Below are positions 20,917 through 31,650 of a DNA stretch of 64,000 nt, one piece after another; position 1 is the first letter of the stretch, and each line of letters starts with the position of its first letter. Under the pieces are notes generated by a model, which saw only the letters and a list, made by a program, of their open reading frames with translations, did no database searches and was not told the DNA's origin. This DNA comes from Argyresthia goedartella (taxonomy: Eukaryota > Arthropoda > Insecta > Lepidoptera > Argyresthiidae). The stretch spans positions 32,673,674-32,737,673 of the forward strand of contig OX463808.1 of the NCBI GenBank assembly GCA_949825045.1, read 5' to 3'. A program made the position numbers and the translations under genes.

Positions 20917-22700
20917 GTTGAAACATTCAACAGCCAGTCTCTGTTTTATTGTCGATTAATTTTAGGACTACTGTCACTTTTCCACAAATTTGATAGATTT
21001 TAATTAGCGGAGGAGTTCTTTAACTGACTGTTGTGTTTAGATATATGCAGGTCACTTCTTTGCGTTACGAATTGTGAGCATGTTCCTGATTTGATTACGA
21101 AACTGATTATATGCGTGGTGAACATTTGATGAAATAGACTGCTCATACAAGTGTTTTATTTATGCGCTATAATGAGATAAAGATTATTATAACGTGGAGA
21201 GCGAATTTGAATTAACTGTAGTGTGATAGGTAGGTAGGAGGTATAAGTGCGTTCCTATGATGAGAACATTTTGCTGCATAATGTGTGTGTGTTTTATTCA
21301 AATTAGTCCGAATTCTGTAAATGTTAACAGGCCACTAATGTTGTCATGCTGTCGCATATACTAAATCATACCCGAAGTAACGGCTCCGGCACACCGCGGG
21401 CGGGGCAGCTGCGGGCGTCAAATACAAAACTTTGTGCATGTCACACCAAATTCGAAACCAGGTCGGCGCTGTAGGGCCAGTGTATCGGCCAGTTGGCCAT
21501 ACATTTGACAACAATGACAACCGCCCTGCCTACCCTCCGCCCCGCCCCGCCCCGCCCCTGTCCCGCCTGTGGTGTGCCTAAGCCTTAAAAGCGCCAGGTT
21601 TTCAGCGGCCATTTTCGAAGCAGTAGTTGAGAATTCGGGTGTATGTCCCAGATAGAGACTGGTGTAAGTGTATTATAAAAATTGATTAAAGAAAAGCAGA
21701 TAACTGATGTGTAAATATAGTCGAGTAATTATATTTAAGAGACTCCTCATTTCTATAAGATTCGAAGTAGGCGTTGCTATAGTTAAAATCGTATCGTTCA
21801 ATTTTATTGAAACTGTCTAAGGAAGGATGTTTAATCCGTTTATTTTTACTTTAGTTCAAATCATGCATTACACTTAAATTCTTATCGTATTGATCTCTGT
21901 CCCGATTTTATTGACGCAAATTTACAATTCATTAATTCTCGAATATGAAATATGTATTTTTATCAAGTACGCAGTATTACCAGGAATATTTATCGCTTGA
22001 GTGAGAATCCTGTGAGTTGAGGGGAAATCAATTTATTGAGTTTGGTGACAATTTATCGGTTTAGGTCCGACGACAGGCACGCAACCATCGCGGTACAAAA
22101 AAAAATATAGTTACAAGAATTAGCTTTTTCTTTACGTCGTATGTTTAAAATCCTATGTGTCTAACATTATTATCTGGAATACATGTGGGCACATCTATGT
22201 ACATATATAAGAGATCCTTAGGCGCTGTCCCCACTTAGGCGTGGCATCCCATTCCACGCCGCTCCCATAGATTTCACGTCGATTGTCACGTCACGTCACC
22301 TAAGTCGGTACAGTGCCTTAGCACATAGTTTCATGTAATTACGTGGTCGTAATTTGGATAACAGAACAATAATAATGTATCTACTTAAATTAAATGACGT
22401 GAAATTTTATTTGGAAAAAATCTCACTTCTTTACATTTGATTTTCTACCCGGCGATTCAAATATTTTGTTGTATGCGCCCGTCGTTCTAAGCTGACTTCG
22501 AAAATTGTTACATTGTTGAGATAATGAAGCCGTCGGAACAAAATAAAATGTTATTTCTTTATTAATACTATCTCTTTTATTTTTTGATTATTTTTTCCAT
22601 CGGTTTATAAGTTAAACCGTTAAGCATAACGAAAAGACGTAGTCGATAACAGTTTAAGGTAAAGTTGTTGCACAGAGACATGTCTATTACTAAATTAACC
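20917..22700. other. intergenic, mostly without recognisable features
   Basis: Space between the 3' ends of the convergent SETD2 and ODAD4-like genes. It includes a GC-rich CCCCGCC run (about 21535-21565) and the short inverted-repeat element listed separately. No exon or RNA could be supported. Confidence 0.6.
22217..22321. repeat. 105-bp mini-MITE
   Basis: CTTAGGCGCTGTCCCCACTT at the left and its imperfect complement, ending CGGTACAGTGCCTTAG, at the right. The interior is short and non-coding. It looks like a deletion derivative of a DNA transposon. Confidence 0.5.
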
Positions 22701-22706
22701 ATCTAA

Positions 22707-23180
22707 TAGTAGTTTATGTGACTGCTGCATAATGGAGGGCATTAAAACTCGAGAGTGGGTTTATGAAACGAATAATATCACTCGAGAGTTTTAATGTCTA
22801 ATTATGTACAGTTACATATACTAGTTTATCTACACACATATCATAAGCTCTCTTTGATGTGTTCAGGAAGCGCCCGTTTGACCGGCATTGTGGCTCTGCA
22901 GTTATTTAGCTTGTTCTGTAGCACCAACTTCGGGCGTCGGCGTTCGAAATTTGAATGTCAGTACCAACTTCACAGACAAACTAGGGACGGCACGCGGGTG
23001 GGCGTCGGAGTTCGAAATTTGAATGTCATATAGAAGTCATATGTAGAAAAACTACACATAATGACCATTATGTGTAGTTTTCCAGGTACGAAACGAGTTT
23101 TTACCAAGTAGTTTAACATAATGCTGATCGTAACGTGCGGTTTTTGAACGCAGTAAAGAGGGTTTATGATACTTGTGTAG
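22707..23180 (+). mobile_element. MITE family A, copy 2
   Basis: Same order of blocks as the copy at 3992-4451: TAGTAGTTTATGTGACTGC start, CTCGAG inverted segment, inner TTTATCTACACAC arm, GGGCGTCGG-TTCGAAATT repeats, an ACACATAATG hairpin, and the closing arm near 23155-23180. It keeps the GGGTTTATGAAACGAATAAT insert of about 20 bp that copy 1 lacks in part. It lies downstream of the ODAD4-like stop codon. Confidence 0.85.
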
Positions 23181-23418
23181 ACAAAATTATAAATTGATCA
23201 CCTTTCCGATACATTTCCATTATGATCCTAGAACTAGACACATAACTTGTAACTGGAGTGATGTTGATGATCTTAAAACTATTTTGTCATTATCTTACAC
23301 TAAAATTGAAAAATAGCATTATCAGAATCAAGCAGTGCTGCTTGTAGGTGGAAGCGCTCGAAGAGCTGCAGCAGTTTTTAATAAAATTTATACATAAAAT
23401 ACAAATCCTAAACAACCA

Positions 23419-23515
23419 GAAACATTTTTACAGCCAAAGTGTCAAAATGATGTCAACATTATCTATGTTAACATGGCAGTTGAGTTGAGTAGCTTGCGTG
23501 CTCGTGTATCTATCT
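23419..23515. mobile_element. MITE family B fragment
   Basis: ACAGCCAAAGTGTCAAAATGA and a following GTAGCTTGC...ATCTGATATTGAC part resemble the inner and terminal parts of the element at 12375-12607, but only about half an element is present. Confidence 0.45.
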
Positions 23516-23609
23516 GATATTGACCATACAATTGGGTGAAATGGTCAAAATAGGGGAGCGATCAACCGCCGGTGTTCAGCGATTCACTGTCTCATCACAC
23601 CCTGGGAGA

Positions 23610-23759
23610 TCAATGCCGCTTCGCCGTCTGCTGTTGCCGCCAGAACTCCTCGCGGTTCGCCAGGAACCTCAGCGCCTCCTCGGCCTGCTTGGTGACCTGG
23701 TCGTTCCTCCGGTCCGCCAGTGACAGGTCAGGGTTTCGCAGCAGGTTCTCCAGGTACAC
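23610..23759 (-). CDS. ODAD4: ODAD4-like terminal exon
   Basis: The acceptor TTCTTTGGAG is followed by GTG TAC CTG GAG; the stop TGA is at 23612-23610. It encodes VYLENLLRNPDLSL, then QAEEALRFLANREEFWRQQQ and TAKRH. The human protein has EYLEKLL and FWRQQKP at the equivalent place. The exon is GC-rich relative to its surroundings. Confidence 0.85.
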   Translation of the reverse strand: MYLENLLRNPDLSLADRRNDQVTKQAEEALRFLANREEFWRQQQTAKRH

Positions 23760-26700
23760 CTCCAAAGAAAGCAAAAAATATATTTAATTCGATATTATGT
23801 AAAATCGCCATTATGCACAATAGCTAGCCAAATTAGTCTAAAAAGGCATTATGTATAATTAATGTCTAGTACGGTTTGGCTAAAGTTCTGTGATGGGAAA
23901 CATTTTAAGAAAACCTTATCTTCAAAGCTGCGGCGATCGGCCAGCCCCGTCATGCAAAATGGGTAATTACTGGCTGATTTTGTTTGTTTACGAATACCTT
24001 GTCTGACATCAGCTGTCCTAGCACAGGTCGCGACGCTTTGGTGGACGCGCGTTTGGCAGTCTTCTTGATTGGCTTGACTGCGCCGATTGTGTTTTCTATA
24101 GCTTCCTGGCGATAGGAGAAGAAATGGATGAGAGTTGGTGTTTCACATTAGTATTTTTATGACAACTCAATGTTTGACGGACACTCACAGTCCGCTCGGG
24201 AAGTGACTGTGCCAGTACAGTCAGCATTAGATATATTCGAGCCCGCCAAGATCCAATTTAATGTGACCAATCACAATAATTATTAATTTAAAATTATTGT
24301 GATAGGTCACTTTGTTGACACCTTATTAATTGGTGTGCGTGTACGTTTTACGCATGTAAAATATTTTATCTACACACGTATCATAAACCCTCTTTACTGC
24401 GTACAAAAACCGCACGTTACGATCAGCATAATCCCATCCATTATCCCTGGATACATACTGAAGCACACGCCACGCCCGGATGGCTACCGAACCGGTTTTG
24501 GTGGTGTCGGATTCTATATCAAACGAGGCCTCAGGGTGCGAATATGTTCTCACCCCGTTGTTGACACAGTGGAACAAATGTGGCTTAGTCTAACAATTGA
24601 TGGTAGGAGACTGGTTATTGGCACTGCGTATCGGGCTCAGTGGGTAGACGTCGACGTGTTCTTGGACGCAATAACGGATTCGGTGCTCTCCTTTGCGCAA
24701 TCTGATAATATCATTCTCTTGGGGACCTAAATATTAACACTTTGTCGGTTAACTGTTCCGAAACTGCAAAGTTGAATTCCTTTCTAAACAGTGTCAGCCT
24801 GACTCAAATCGTTGCAGACGCAACACATCATGCTGACGACGATACCGAGACACTTATCGACTTGATATGGACAGATGCTCCCGTGCGCTGTGTAACTGTG
24901 GACTATCGCCCTGATCTGGGTAGACATGCTCTGGTTGCGGCAGAATTTAGCTTTAGAAAAATTAAGCAGCCTCCTACCTATACAATTTACAGACCTTTAA
25001 AGGATATCCTGCCCGAGCTTTTTCAAAAAGATCTGAATTCGATTAATTGGAACCACATTAAATCACTTAATGACATAAATGAAATGCTTTTGGCTTTTAA
25101 CGATATTATAACGCAATTGTTTGAGTTACATGCCCCTGAAAAGAAGTTACTTATTAAACAGTACAGCTATCCATGGATTACTGACAACGTTAAATTTATT
25201 ATGCATCTTAGAGATCAGGCTCACGATAAATATCGTAAAAGTAAAAATGAAGAACATAAAAGTACTTATAAAGAACTAAAATCTCTGGTAAATATATCTT
25301 TGTATAACGAAAGTAGGCTCGCCTACTTTGAATCCAAAATTAACCACACAGCAAACCCTAAAACTCTATGGAAGAATCTGAAAAAAACAGTACTCCGTAG
25401 CCATAATGATCCCGACCTTCCATCCCATTTCAATGATCCCAATGCTATCAACCAACACTTTCTTAACGTACCTGGGGAAACGGAGGTCAGTATCTCATAC
25501 TTGACGTACTATGAGTTCAATAGATTTGGCAACTCTACTTTTCATCTCGAACCAATTAGTCAGACTAAACTTTGGGGGATCATCAAGGGGCTTACGTCTA
25601 ACGCGAAAGGGGCAGACAAAATTACCTTAAGTATTATTCTTTTAACACTTCCCAATACCCTGGACATAATAACATTCATGATTAATTATTCCATTCAATC
25701 ATCAACTTTTCCCGATCTATGGAAGGCTGCGATAGTCCGGCCTATACCTAAAAAAGCAAACCCCGCAGACGTTAATGAACTACGGCCAATAAGTCTACTT
25801 TGTTGCCTCTCTAAATTACTAGAAAAGGCTATATCAGTGCAACTTACTCGATATCTGGAAATTAACAGAATCCTCCCTTGTTTGCAATCTGGATTCCGAA
25901 AATCCCGGAGCACTGCCACGACCCTACTTGACGTAGTAGATAATATTATAGCTTCCCAAGATATAGGTAACGGTACAGTGCTGACTTTACTTGATTTTTC
26001 CCGGGCGTTCGACGCTATTAATGTTGCGCTGCTATTGTCAAAATTATCCTTTTATGGTTTCGAATCAAGCACTGTTGCCTGGTTTCATAGCTACCTAGAA
26101 AACCGGACCCAGCGTGTGGAAGTTCGCAGAGGAGACGGCTCCGTCTTGTCCTCAGCTGATTCTCCGATTACGAGAGGCGTTCCACAAGGATCAATACTTG
26201 GCCCCATACTATTTATATTATATAGCGCTGACATTACTCGTTGTTTAGAGAACTGTTCCTATCATTTGTACGCAGACGACTTACAAGTATACTTATCCTT
26301 TAAACCAGACGAAACCTCTGCTGCTACTGAAAAGATCAATCAAGATCTCCATCGTATTGTCGCGTGGTCCACTCAAAATAGTCTAATGCTTAACCCCAAT
26401 AAATCAAAATTTATGGTCATTGGAAGTAAAAAACAAATAATATAATTTCTCACAAGCCTGAAATCAAAATCATGGAAAAGAGCATCGAAAGGGTTGACGA
26501 AATTCGTAACTTGGGGTTGCTGATGGACAGTACCCTCAGATTTGAGAAACATGTCGCAAATACAGTGCGTAACTGCTTCTATCGATTGAAAATACTGTAC
26601 AAAATTAGGCCTTTCCTCAGCATAGATCTTCGTGTGCAGCTGTGTGAATCCCTTGTGCTTTCGAAACTAAATTATATGGACACGGTTTATGACGCGCGCC

Positions 26701-29700
26701 TCCTGAACCGATCTGAACGTCTACTTCAGCGTGTTCAGAATGCGTGCGCTAGGTTCTGCTTCAACGTACCCCCCCGCGCTCATGTCACCCCTTATATCAA
26801 TAAGTCCAATCTTCTAAAACTTAGCGCTAGAAGAAATCTTCACTTTGCGACGCTGTTGTTTGGAGTAGTAAGATTTCAGGTTCCGGAATACCTTTACTCT
26901 AACTTAACTGGTCCCGCAGGAACCCGACTAACTCAAGAGCAGCCACGTTTCTGCTGTCGTGTCCAAGACACAAGACTGCTGCATTCCGTGGTAGTTTTCG
27001 CTATGCTGCAACCAAATGCTGTAATAATATACCACCCCCGTTTCATGATCTGAAATCAATTAGCTCCTTCAGACACAAGCTCAAGGCACATTTGTTAGCA
27101 GCACAAAAAACCATACTATAGGACAGAGCACAGTTGACTTCACCAAATACCTCTACATAGGTATACATATATACAAAATAGGTCTACCCAAACTCTCACT
27201 CTCTCGCAGTCTCACATATTTCCACTACTTAAGCTACACTACTCACTTACCCCAACATTTAACATATGACTGTATGATTGGATTGTTTGTATGTCTGTTT
27301 TTTAACATATGATTGGCTTTATTTATATTATTTTATTTTAATTTCCGATCGTTTCTTGTTGTTATATTTTGCCACTGGTGCATAATTATGCTTGAGCTCT
27401 TTCTGCATATTTACTTTTACTTAGATTATAAGTTTAGTTTTAAGTTTCTAGTTTTAGGGAATGGTGTGAGCTGAAAACCAGCGTTACGTGCAGCTCACTG
27501 CTACACGTAACACATGCTGAGCTCAAACCATTTTGGCATCTAAAAACCTCAACCCCGAACTGTACTATGGTTTCTTTTTCTTTCTGTATATCCTTGTGTT
27601 TATTTGTCAAATAAATATATTTCTATTTCTATTCTATATTTCTATTTCATAATGTTAAACTACTTGGTAAAAACTCATTTCTTATCTGAAAAATTACACA
27701 TTATGACCATAATGTGTAATTTTTCTACATGTTATGACATTCAAATTGCGAACGCCGACGCCCGCCTGCGTGCCGTCCCTAGTTTGTCTGTGAAGTTGGT
27801 ACTGACATTCAAATTTCGAACGCCGACGCCCGCCCGCGTGAAGTTGGTACTACAGAACAAGCTAAACAACTGCAGAGCCACAGTGCCGGTCAAACATGCG
27901 GTTCCTGTACACATCAAAGAGAGCTTATGATATGTGTGTAGATAAACTAGTGTATGTAACTATACATAATTAGGCATTAAAACTCTCAAGTGCACTCTTG
28001 AGTTTTATTGCCCTCCATTATGTAGCAGTCACATAAACTACTATTTTGATAGACCACAGAAATATCAGAATTTTGACGACCTCTGTGGCGCAGCGGTTGT
28101 GGCTCTGCCTACCATGCGAGAGGTCCCGGGTTCGATCCCCGGCTGTGAGTAAAGAGAACAAAACCCTCAGGTCTTGGAAGTTTATTTGTGTGTGACGTCG
28201 CTGTTTCTGGTTCCCACGGCACAGGGTATCCGAGTGTCGGGCCAGAAGCAATGTATGTGCCTAAATGTAAATGTTTAAATATCTACACGGCGAAGTCTCA
28301 AAATGATTTCATCATGCATGTTGACGCAGTGGATGCATCATTTTGACATTTGGCTGTGTAGATATTTTTGGTTGTTTATGATGTTTAGATCTCTTTGAGT
28401 GTCTTGCGAGCTTACATATATCTGATGCTGACTATCCATATGGCAGCCGGTACTTTATTTGAGGAGCACCTATGTATTCTCGTTGTACCTCAAGTTATAA
28501 CTTAAGTTGCAAACTACGGAAGACAACACAGTAACCATCAAAGTAACTTGCATCTCTATTGCGTTGCGACTATTATTTATTCATAGAATCAGCTATGTTA
28601 TCCTCTTGACTTTCATCCTCACCTGCGCCTTTTGCACTCCAAGCCTGAACGCGTGCAGGTCGGGCCTGGTCCGTAGGCCCCTGTGGTAGTAGACCAGGCT
28701 CATCTCAAACTCCCCGCAGTAATACAGGGCTTCTGCCTTGTGAAGCAGAGCCTGCACGTAGTTCGGGTCTAACTGTAAGGCTGCCTCGGCGTCTGCCAGC
28801 GCAGATTTCGGCTCGCCGAGCAGCAGGTAGCATTTGCTGCGGGCTATGTACGCGAGTTTCTCTTCGGGGGCTAGCTCGATAGCCTGGAAATGGGGGGAAA
28901 GTTAATTATTTCGACTTGTTCCTGTCAGTTTCTTGTATGCTTTAGTTATAAATGACAAACAGGTTTAGAACGATAACGTTGCTGTGATCAAATCGGTTTT
29001 ATATTAAAAGTCGTCCCTAACAACCCTTTGAAAATTCTGTTACATCCTGTAAATGAACACTTGTTGATTCACATTATCATTGGTCATTAATTCCGAGCAA
29101 TTACTCAGAGAGGGAAAATAACCTTATCAACAAAAGTAAGAGCTATCCGAAATCTCTCCCGCATCATCTCAGCCCGCGCCAGACCGAGCAGCGCCCCGGC
29201 ATCAGCCTCAGCCGGCAGCTGCAGCGCGCTGTTTTTGTCAGCCTTGTTCTTCATGCTCAGCGACTGCTTGATGTCCCTGGTGCCGATCACCACCGCCGCC
29301 GCTCTATCCTTGTCCGTATACAGCTCCTCTTCGCGATGGCGTCTCTCCTTCTTCTGTTTGCGTTTTGATTTCTTATGCGGTTTGGACGAGTCCTTCCTCC
29401 CCTTGGCTTCATAGACTTCCTGCGGGTCTTCGAGCACTTTCTCCACGGTAGGCGGGCCTCGCTTGCTGATCGACGCCTTGGGAGGAGCGGGCTCCTCTTC
29501 TTCATCTGCGTTGCCTACTCGCACGAAACTTTGCAAGTACTCTGCGTCTTTGGTCACTCCGAATATGGACCTGGCTTGGGCCTTCGCATTTTCAATACTT
29601 TCCATGGTTTTAGTTTACTTATATTTTTGTTCAGGAAAACTGCAGCGTCGCGTATGTGTTACGTAAGTGGGGAGGTGCGGATATCGACGCCCCTGACTGT

Positions 29701-30013
29701 CATCGTCATGACGACCACGTGTGTTTTCGCGCCCTCTCTCCACTCAGTTATGTTTAAGAAATGGCTGTGGACTTTCAGGTAATTTTTTGCTCAAAAGTTT
29801 GATTTGAATGGCTTTTTCATTTTTTGCAATGCACTAACTTTGCGTATTAAAATCAGATATTTATGAATGACCTATGGTATGACTCACCTTTTTCAAAGAA
29901 TTAAGTGCTCTATCGTAGTTTCCGTTCTTGAAGTGTCCGGCGGCCTCATCCCGATGTTTCTTTGCTTCTAGTGGGTTGCTGGTAGGCTGTTCAGGCTGCT
30001 TACCATGACCCAT
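23610..30013 (-). CDS. ODAD4: ODAD4 (TTC25)-like outer dynein arm docking TPR protein
   Basis: Minus-strand gene with exons 29888-30013 or, alternatively, 29123-29605, then 28623-28883, 23998-24105 and 23610-23759; all joins are in phase 0. The protein would be 214 or 333 residues. The shared exon encodes AYIARSKCYLLLGEPKSALA, HKAEALYYCGEFEMSLVYYH and RGLRTRPD. This matches human TTC25/ODAD4 (VARSKCFLKMGD, KAETLYTMGDFEFALVFYHRG) closely enough to name the family. ODAD4 docks outer dynein arms on axonemes; in insects motile axonemes are essentially sperm, so testis expression is expected (inference). The protein stops at FWRQQQTAKRH, where vertebrate proteins continue into further TPRs. Confidence 0.85.
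23998..24105 (-). CDS. ODAD4: ODAD4-like third coding exon
   Basis: The acceptor CTATCGCCAG lies just above 24105 and the donor AAG|GTATTC just below 23998. The 36 codons read EAIENTIGAVKPIKKTAKRA...RPVLGQLMSDK. Human TTC25 has QKAQEAINNSVG and LLGELYVDK around the same joins. Too short to be obvious alone, but phase and family match on both sides. Confidence 0.85.
24222..24320. mobile_element. MITE fragment with internal hairpin
   Basis: TACAGTCAGCATTAGATATA (about 24222-24241) matches the end of MITE family B. It is followed by an inverted repeat in which GTGACCAATCACAATAATT pairs with AATTATTGTGATAGGTCAC (about 24271-24312). It lies in the ODAD4-like intron just upstream, on the minus strand, of the third exon. 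Confidence 0.5.
24365..24432 (-). mobile_element. MITE family A, copy 3, left part
   Basis: TTTATCTACACACGTATCAT ... GATCAGCATAAT is the end of family A in reverse orientation. It is cut at 24432, where the retrotransposon 24433-27647 begins. The rest resumes at 27648 after a CATAAT target duplication (24427-24432 and 27648-27653). Confidence 0.85.
24433..27647 (+). mobile_element. 5'-truncated CR1/jockey-group non-LTR retrotransposon (endonuclease-RT)
   Basis: A 3,215-bp insertion flanked by CATAAT duplications. Coding order: part of an APE endonuclease (GYRTGFGGVGFYIKRGL; 24450-24730), a frameshift at the GDLNIN motif (about 24725), and then a 567-codon frame (24742-26445). That frame has FSRAFDAI, RGVPQGSILGPILFILY and HLYADDLQVYLSF, the RT active site. 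A second frameshift follows near 26445, then a thumb/C-terminal frame (26472-27053) with NACARFCFNVPPRAHVTPYI and a third frameshift near 26935. The 3' UTR ends in CAAATAAATA and a TTTCTA-rich tail. It is not autonomous. Confidence 0.9.
27648..28043 (-). mobile_element. MITE family A, copy 3, right part
   Basis: Starts with the duplicated CATAAT and continues GTTAAACTACTTGGTAAAAA, the TTACACATTA hairpin, the TTCGAACGCCGACGCCCGCC repeats and the inner GTGTGTAGATAAA arm. It ends GCAGTCACATAAACTACTA. Together with 24365-24432 it makes one complete element in reverse orientation. Confidence 0.88.
28075..28272 (+). mobile_element. tRNA-derived SINE, family S1
   Basis: The head has an A-box-like TGGCGCAGCGG and a B-box GGTTCGATCCC preceded by GAGAGGTCCCG, that is, a tRNA-like RNA polymerase III promoter. 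The body has GGTTCCCACGGCACAGGGTA and an AT-rich end. The head does not continue into a foldable 3' acceptor stem, so it is not a tRNA gene. The fragment at 6186-6400 belongs to the same family. Confidence 0.75.
28275..28440. mobile_element. MITE family B, related copy
   Basis: ATCTACACGGCGAAGTCTCA and TTTGGCTGTGTAGAT form an inverted centre, followed by GATCTCTTTGAGTGTC and an ATATATCTGATGCTGACT end. The latter two match the right arm of 12375-12607. One arm is incomplete. It lies about 180 bp downstream (gene sense) of the ODAD4-like second exon, within the intron. Confidence 0.6.
28623..28883 (-). CDS. ODAD4: ODAD4-like second coding exon (TPRs)
   Basis: The acceptor CCATTTCCAG is just above 28883 and the donor CAG|GTGAGG just below 28623. 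Its 87 codons begin AIELAPEEKLAYIARSKCYL and end RLGVQKAQ. They provide the second half of TPR1, all of TPR2 (SALADAEAALQLDP) and most of TPR3 (GEFEMSLVYYHRGLRTRP). Both candidate first exons end in phase 0 and supply the missing first half of TPR1. This is the most conserved part of the gene. Confidence 0.92.
29123..29605 (-). CDS. ODAD4: ODAD4-like alternative first coding exon (long form)
   Basis: Starts at an ATG (29605-29603) preceded in frame by a TAA, so the start is firm if the exon is used. It encodes MESIENAKAQARSIFG, an acidic stretch, a very basic patch (KKSKRKQKKERRHREEE) and ALLGLARAEMMRERFRIALT-FVDK, which has the form of the first half of a TPR. The donor AAG|GTTATT is weak. 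Joined to 28883 it reads FVDK-AIELAP, a good TPR junction. It lies inside the intron of the short form. Confidence 0.75.
29888..30013 (-). CDS. ODAD4: ODAD4-like first coding exon (short form)
   Basis: The ATG at 30013-30011 gives MGHGKQPEQPTSNPLEAKKH then RDEAAGHFKNGNYDRALNSL-KK, and the donor AAG|GTGAGT is strong. Joined to 28883 it reads LKK-AIELAP, the same TPR1 pattern as human TTC25. A possible 5' UTR acceptor (GATTGCAG) lies about 16 nt upstream of the ATG, so an untranslated exon may precede it. Confidence 0.8.
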
Positions 30014-30249
30014 ACTGAGGTACTAGATCTGCAATCAATTAATTTGTGCAGTTAATTTCTTATATAATAAAAAATGACCACTGTGAAATAGCTAATATAG
30101 GTATGCTGGTAAGGTAAGAGTATAAATACCTATGTAGGTAAGTACAATCATTTATTTACTCATGTAAAAAATCATTAAAAACAAAATGGGTACTATCCAC
30201 AAACACTTCGACAAAATAAATGTAGACATCATAGATCAAGAAATATAAA

Positions 30250-31130
30250 AGATCAAATATTTTTTGAACGAATTAACCGCCCCGGGAATTTCCGTGCCAA
30301 AGGTTCCAATAAGGCTGGCAGCATAGACCACGCTGCACAGCCAGTGACATTCTCTGCATAAGGAATGCCTCTAGAGCGGTAATCAAAACCTTTGTCGCTG
30401 TGGCAGCGGCGGCGGCGTCCCTGCTCCCTAACAAAATAAGTAAATAGTTTTCCCGGTGCCCCTCCAGTCGTCTCAAGCGCCAGCGAGCGGTACATAGATG
30501 AAGTTCGCCGGGAGAGGCATATTTTAAACACTTCTGTCTAGCGGCAGTCCGGCCGCGGCGCCAGTGGAGGCCGTCAACGCAACATGGAAGCCTGCAAAAG
30601 TACAGACGCAAGTTGCGTCCCACTAACGAGAGCGCTTTCTCTCCCAAGGAACCAAGGTCAGGCAGTCAGGGCGCTTCACATCCGAACGGTACAATCGTAA
30701 CGGAACCTATAAGCCGAAAGTAACGAAATACGGACAATGTCATTATTGCCTGGTGCCATGCCGCGAAAACCTACCAGCGAGCGCTCCTTACGCAATGTAG
30801 GCCATGGTGGCCCAATTCGCCAACCAATGCCCCACAAACACCTCGATGCGGCTGTCAGATAGTGCAACCCAAACGCAAGCCGACTGCCACACGTAAAGCG
30901 TCATTGTCTATGAGTGTCCCTAACCCACGGCAAATGGGATGCGAAACCCGTCACTATGAATATCCAATATATGAGTAACGAGATCCACAAAACCATACGA
31001 AGAAGCCAAAAAGGCTGGAAGATCAGTGAGTTCAGTGACCTGCAAGCGCCCGCACACCTAAACCCCCATGCCTGATCGGGCTTCGCAGCCTGCACCCATT
31101 AAGACGAGGACACATCCATTTTAATGCTGC
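30250..31130. other. unclassified GC-richer block
   Basis: About 880 bp that is clearly richer in GC than its AT-rich flanks, with several short overlapping minus-strand frames (60-124 codons) but no domain I can recognise. It has the look of an untranslated leader or coding remnant of a mobile element. No terminal repeats or target duplication were found. Confidence 0.4.
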
Positions 31131-31439
31131 GTCGTAAGAGCAAAAGACGCAATTTCAAAAAGTTGCTTTCGAGAAAACATGATTTAATGGGTTGATTTGT
31201 TTTACGCTTGGCTATCGTTAAACAGTTAGGTACAGGTTAATTTTTTTAGTGTAAATACTTGGGAATATACATTATCTTTCAATATAAGTCCATACAATTT
31301 AAATTTTCGTATTAATAAGTGAAATATTGAATTACTAAGTAGCAAGGGCGCAGATGGCCAATTACGTGCGTACATACTTAGGAAAATACCTTTTTGCTTT
31401 ATTTCTTTGAAACTCGGCATATGAATACCACTAATATTT

Positions 31440-31650
31440 TTTTTATTTTTTTTATTTAGCCATTAAGTCCACTGCTGGGCAAAGGCCTCCCCCTCTTTCG
31501 TCCACACTTCCCTGGTCTTTGCCACCTCCGGCCACCCCGGCAAAAACTTGTCGAGGTCGTCCCGCCATCTCCGTTTAGGCCTGCCTCTATGCCGGTATCC
31601 GTCCTGTGGCACCCAGTTAGTGGCGATTTTCGCCCATCTATCTGGGTGCT
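31440..31650. repeat. dispersed repeat (RTE-like 3' region)
   Basis: A T-rich start is followed by AAGTCCACTGCTGGGCAAAG and GCCTCCCCC, a sequence I associate with the 3' region of lepidopteran RTE-type retroelements. No significant frame. The class assignment is from memory of common lepidopteran repeats. Confidence 0.45.

Noticed and set aside
28080..28145. tRNA gene
   Set aside because: A- and B-box-like motifs are present but no acceptor stem closes, and the sequence continues into a shared SINE body.
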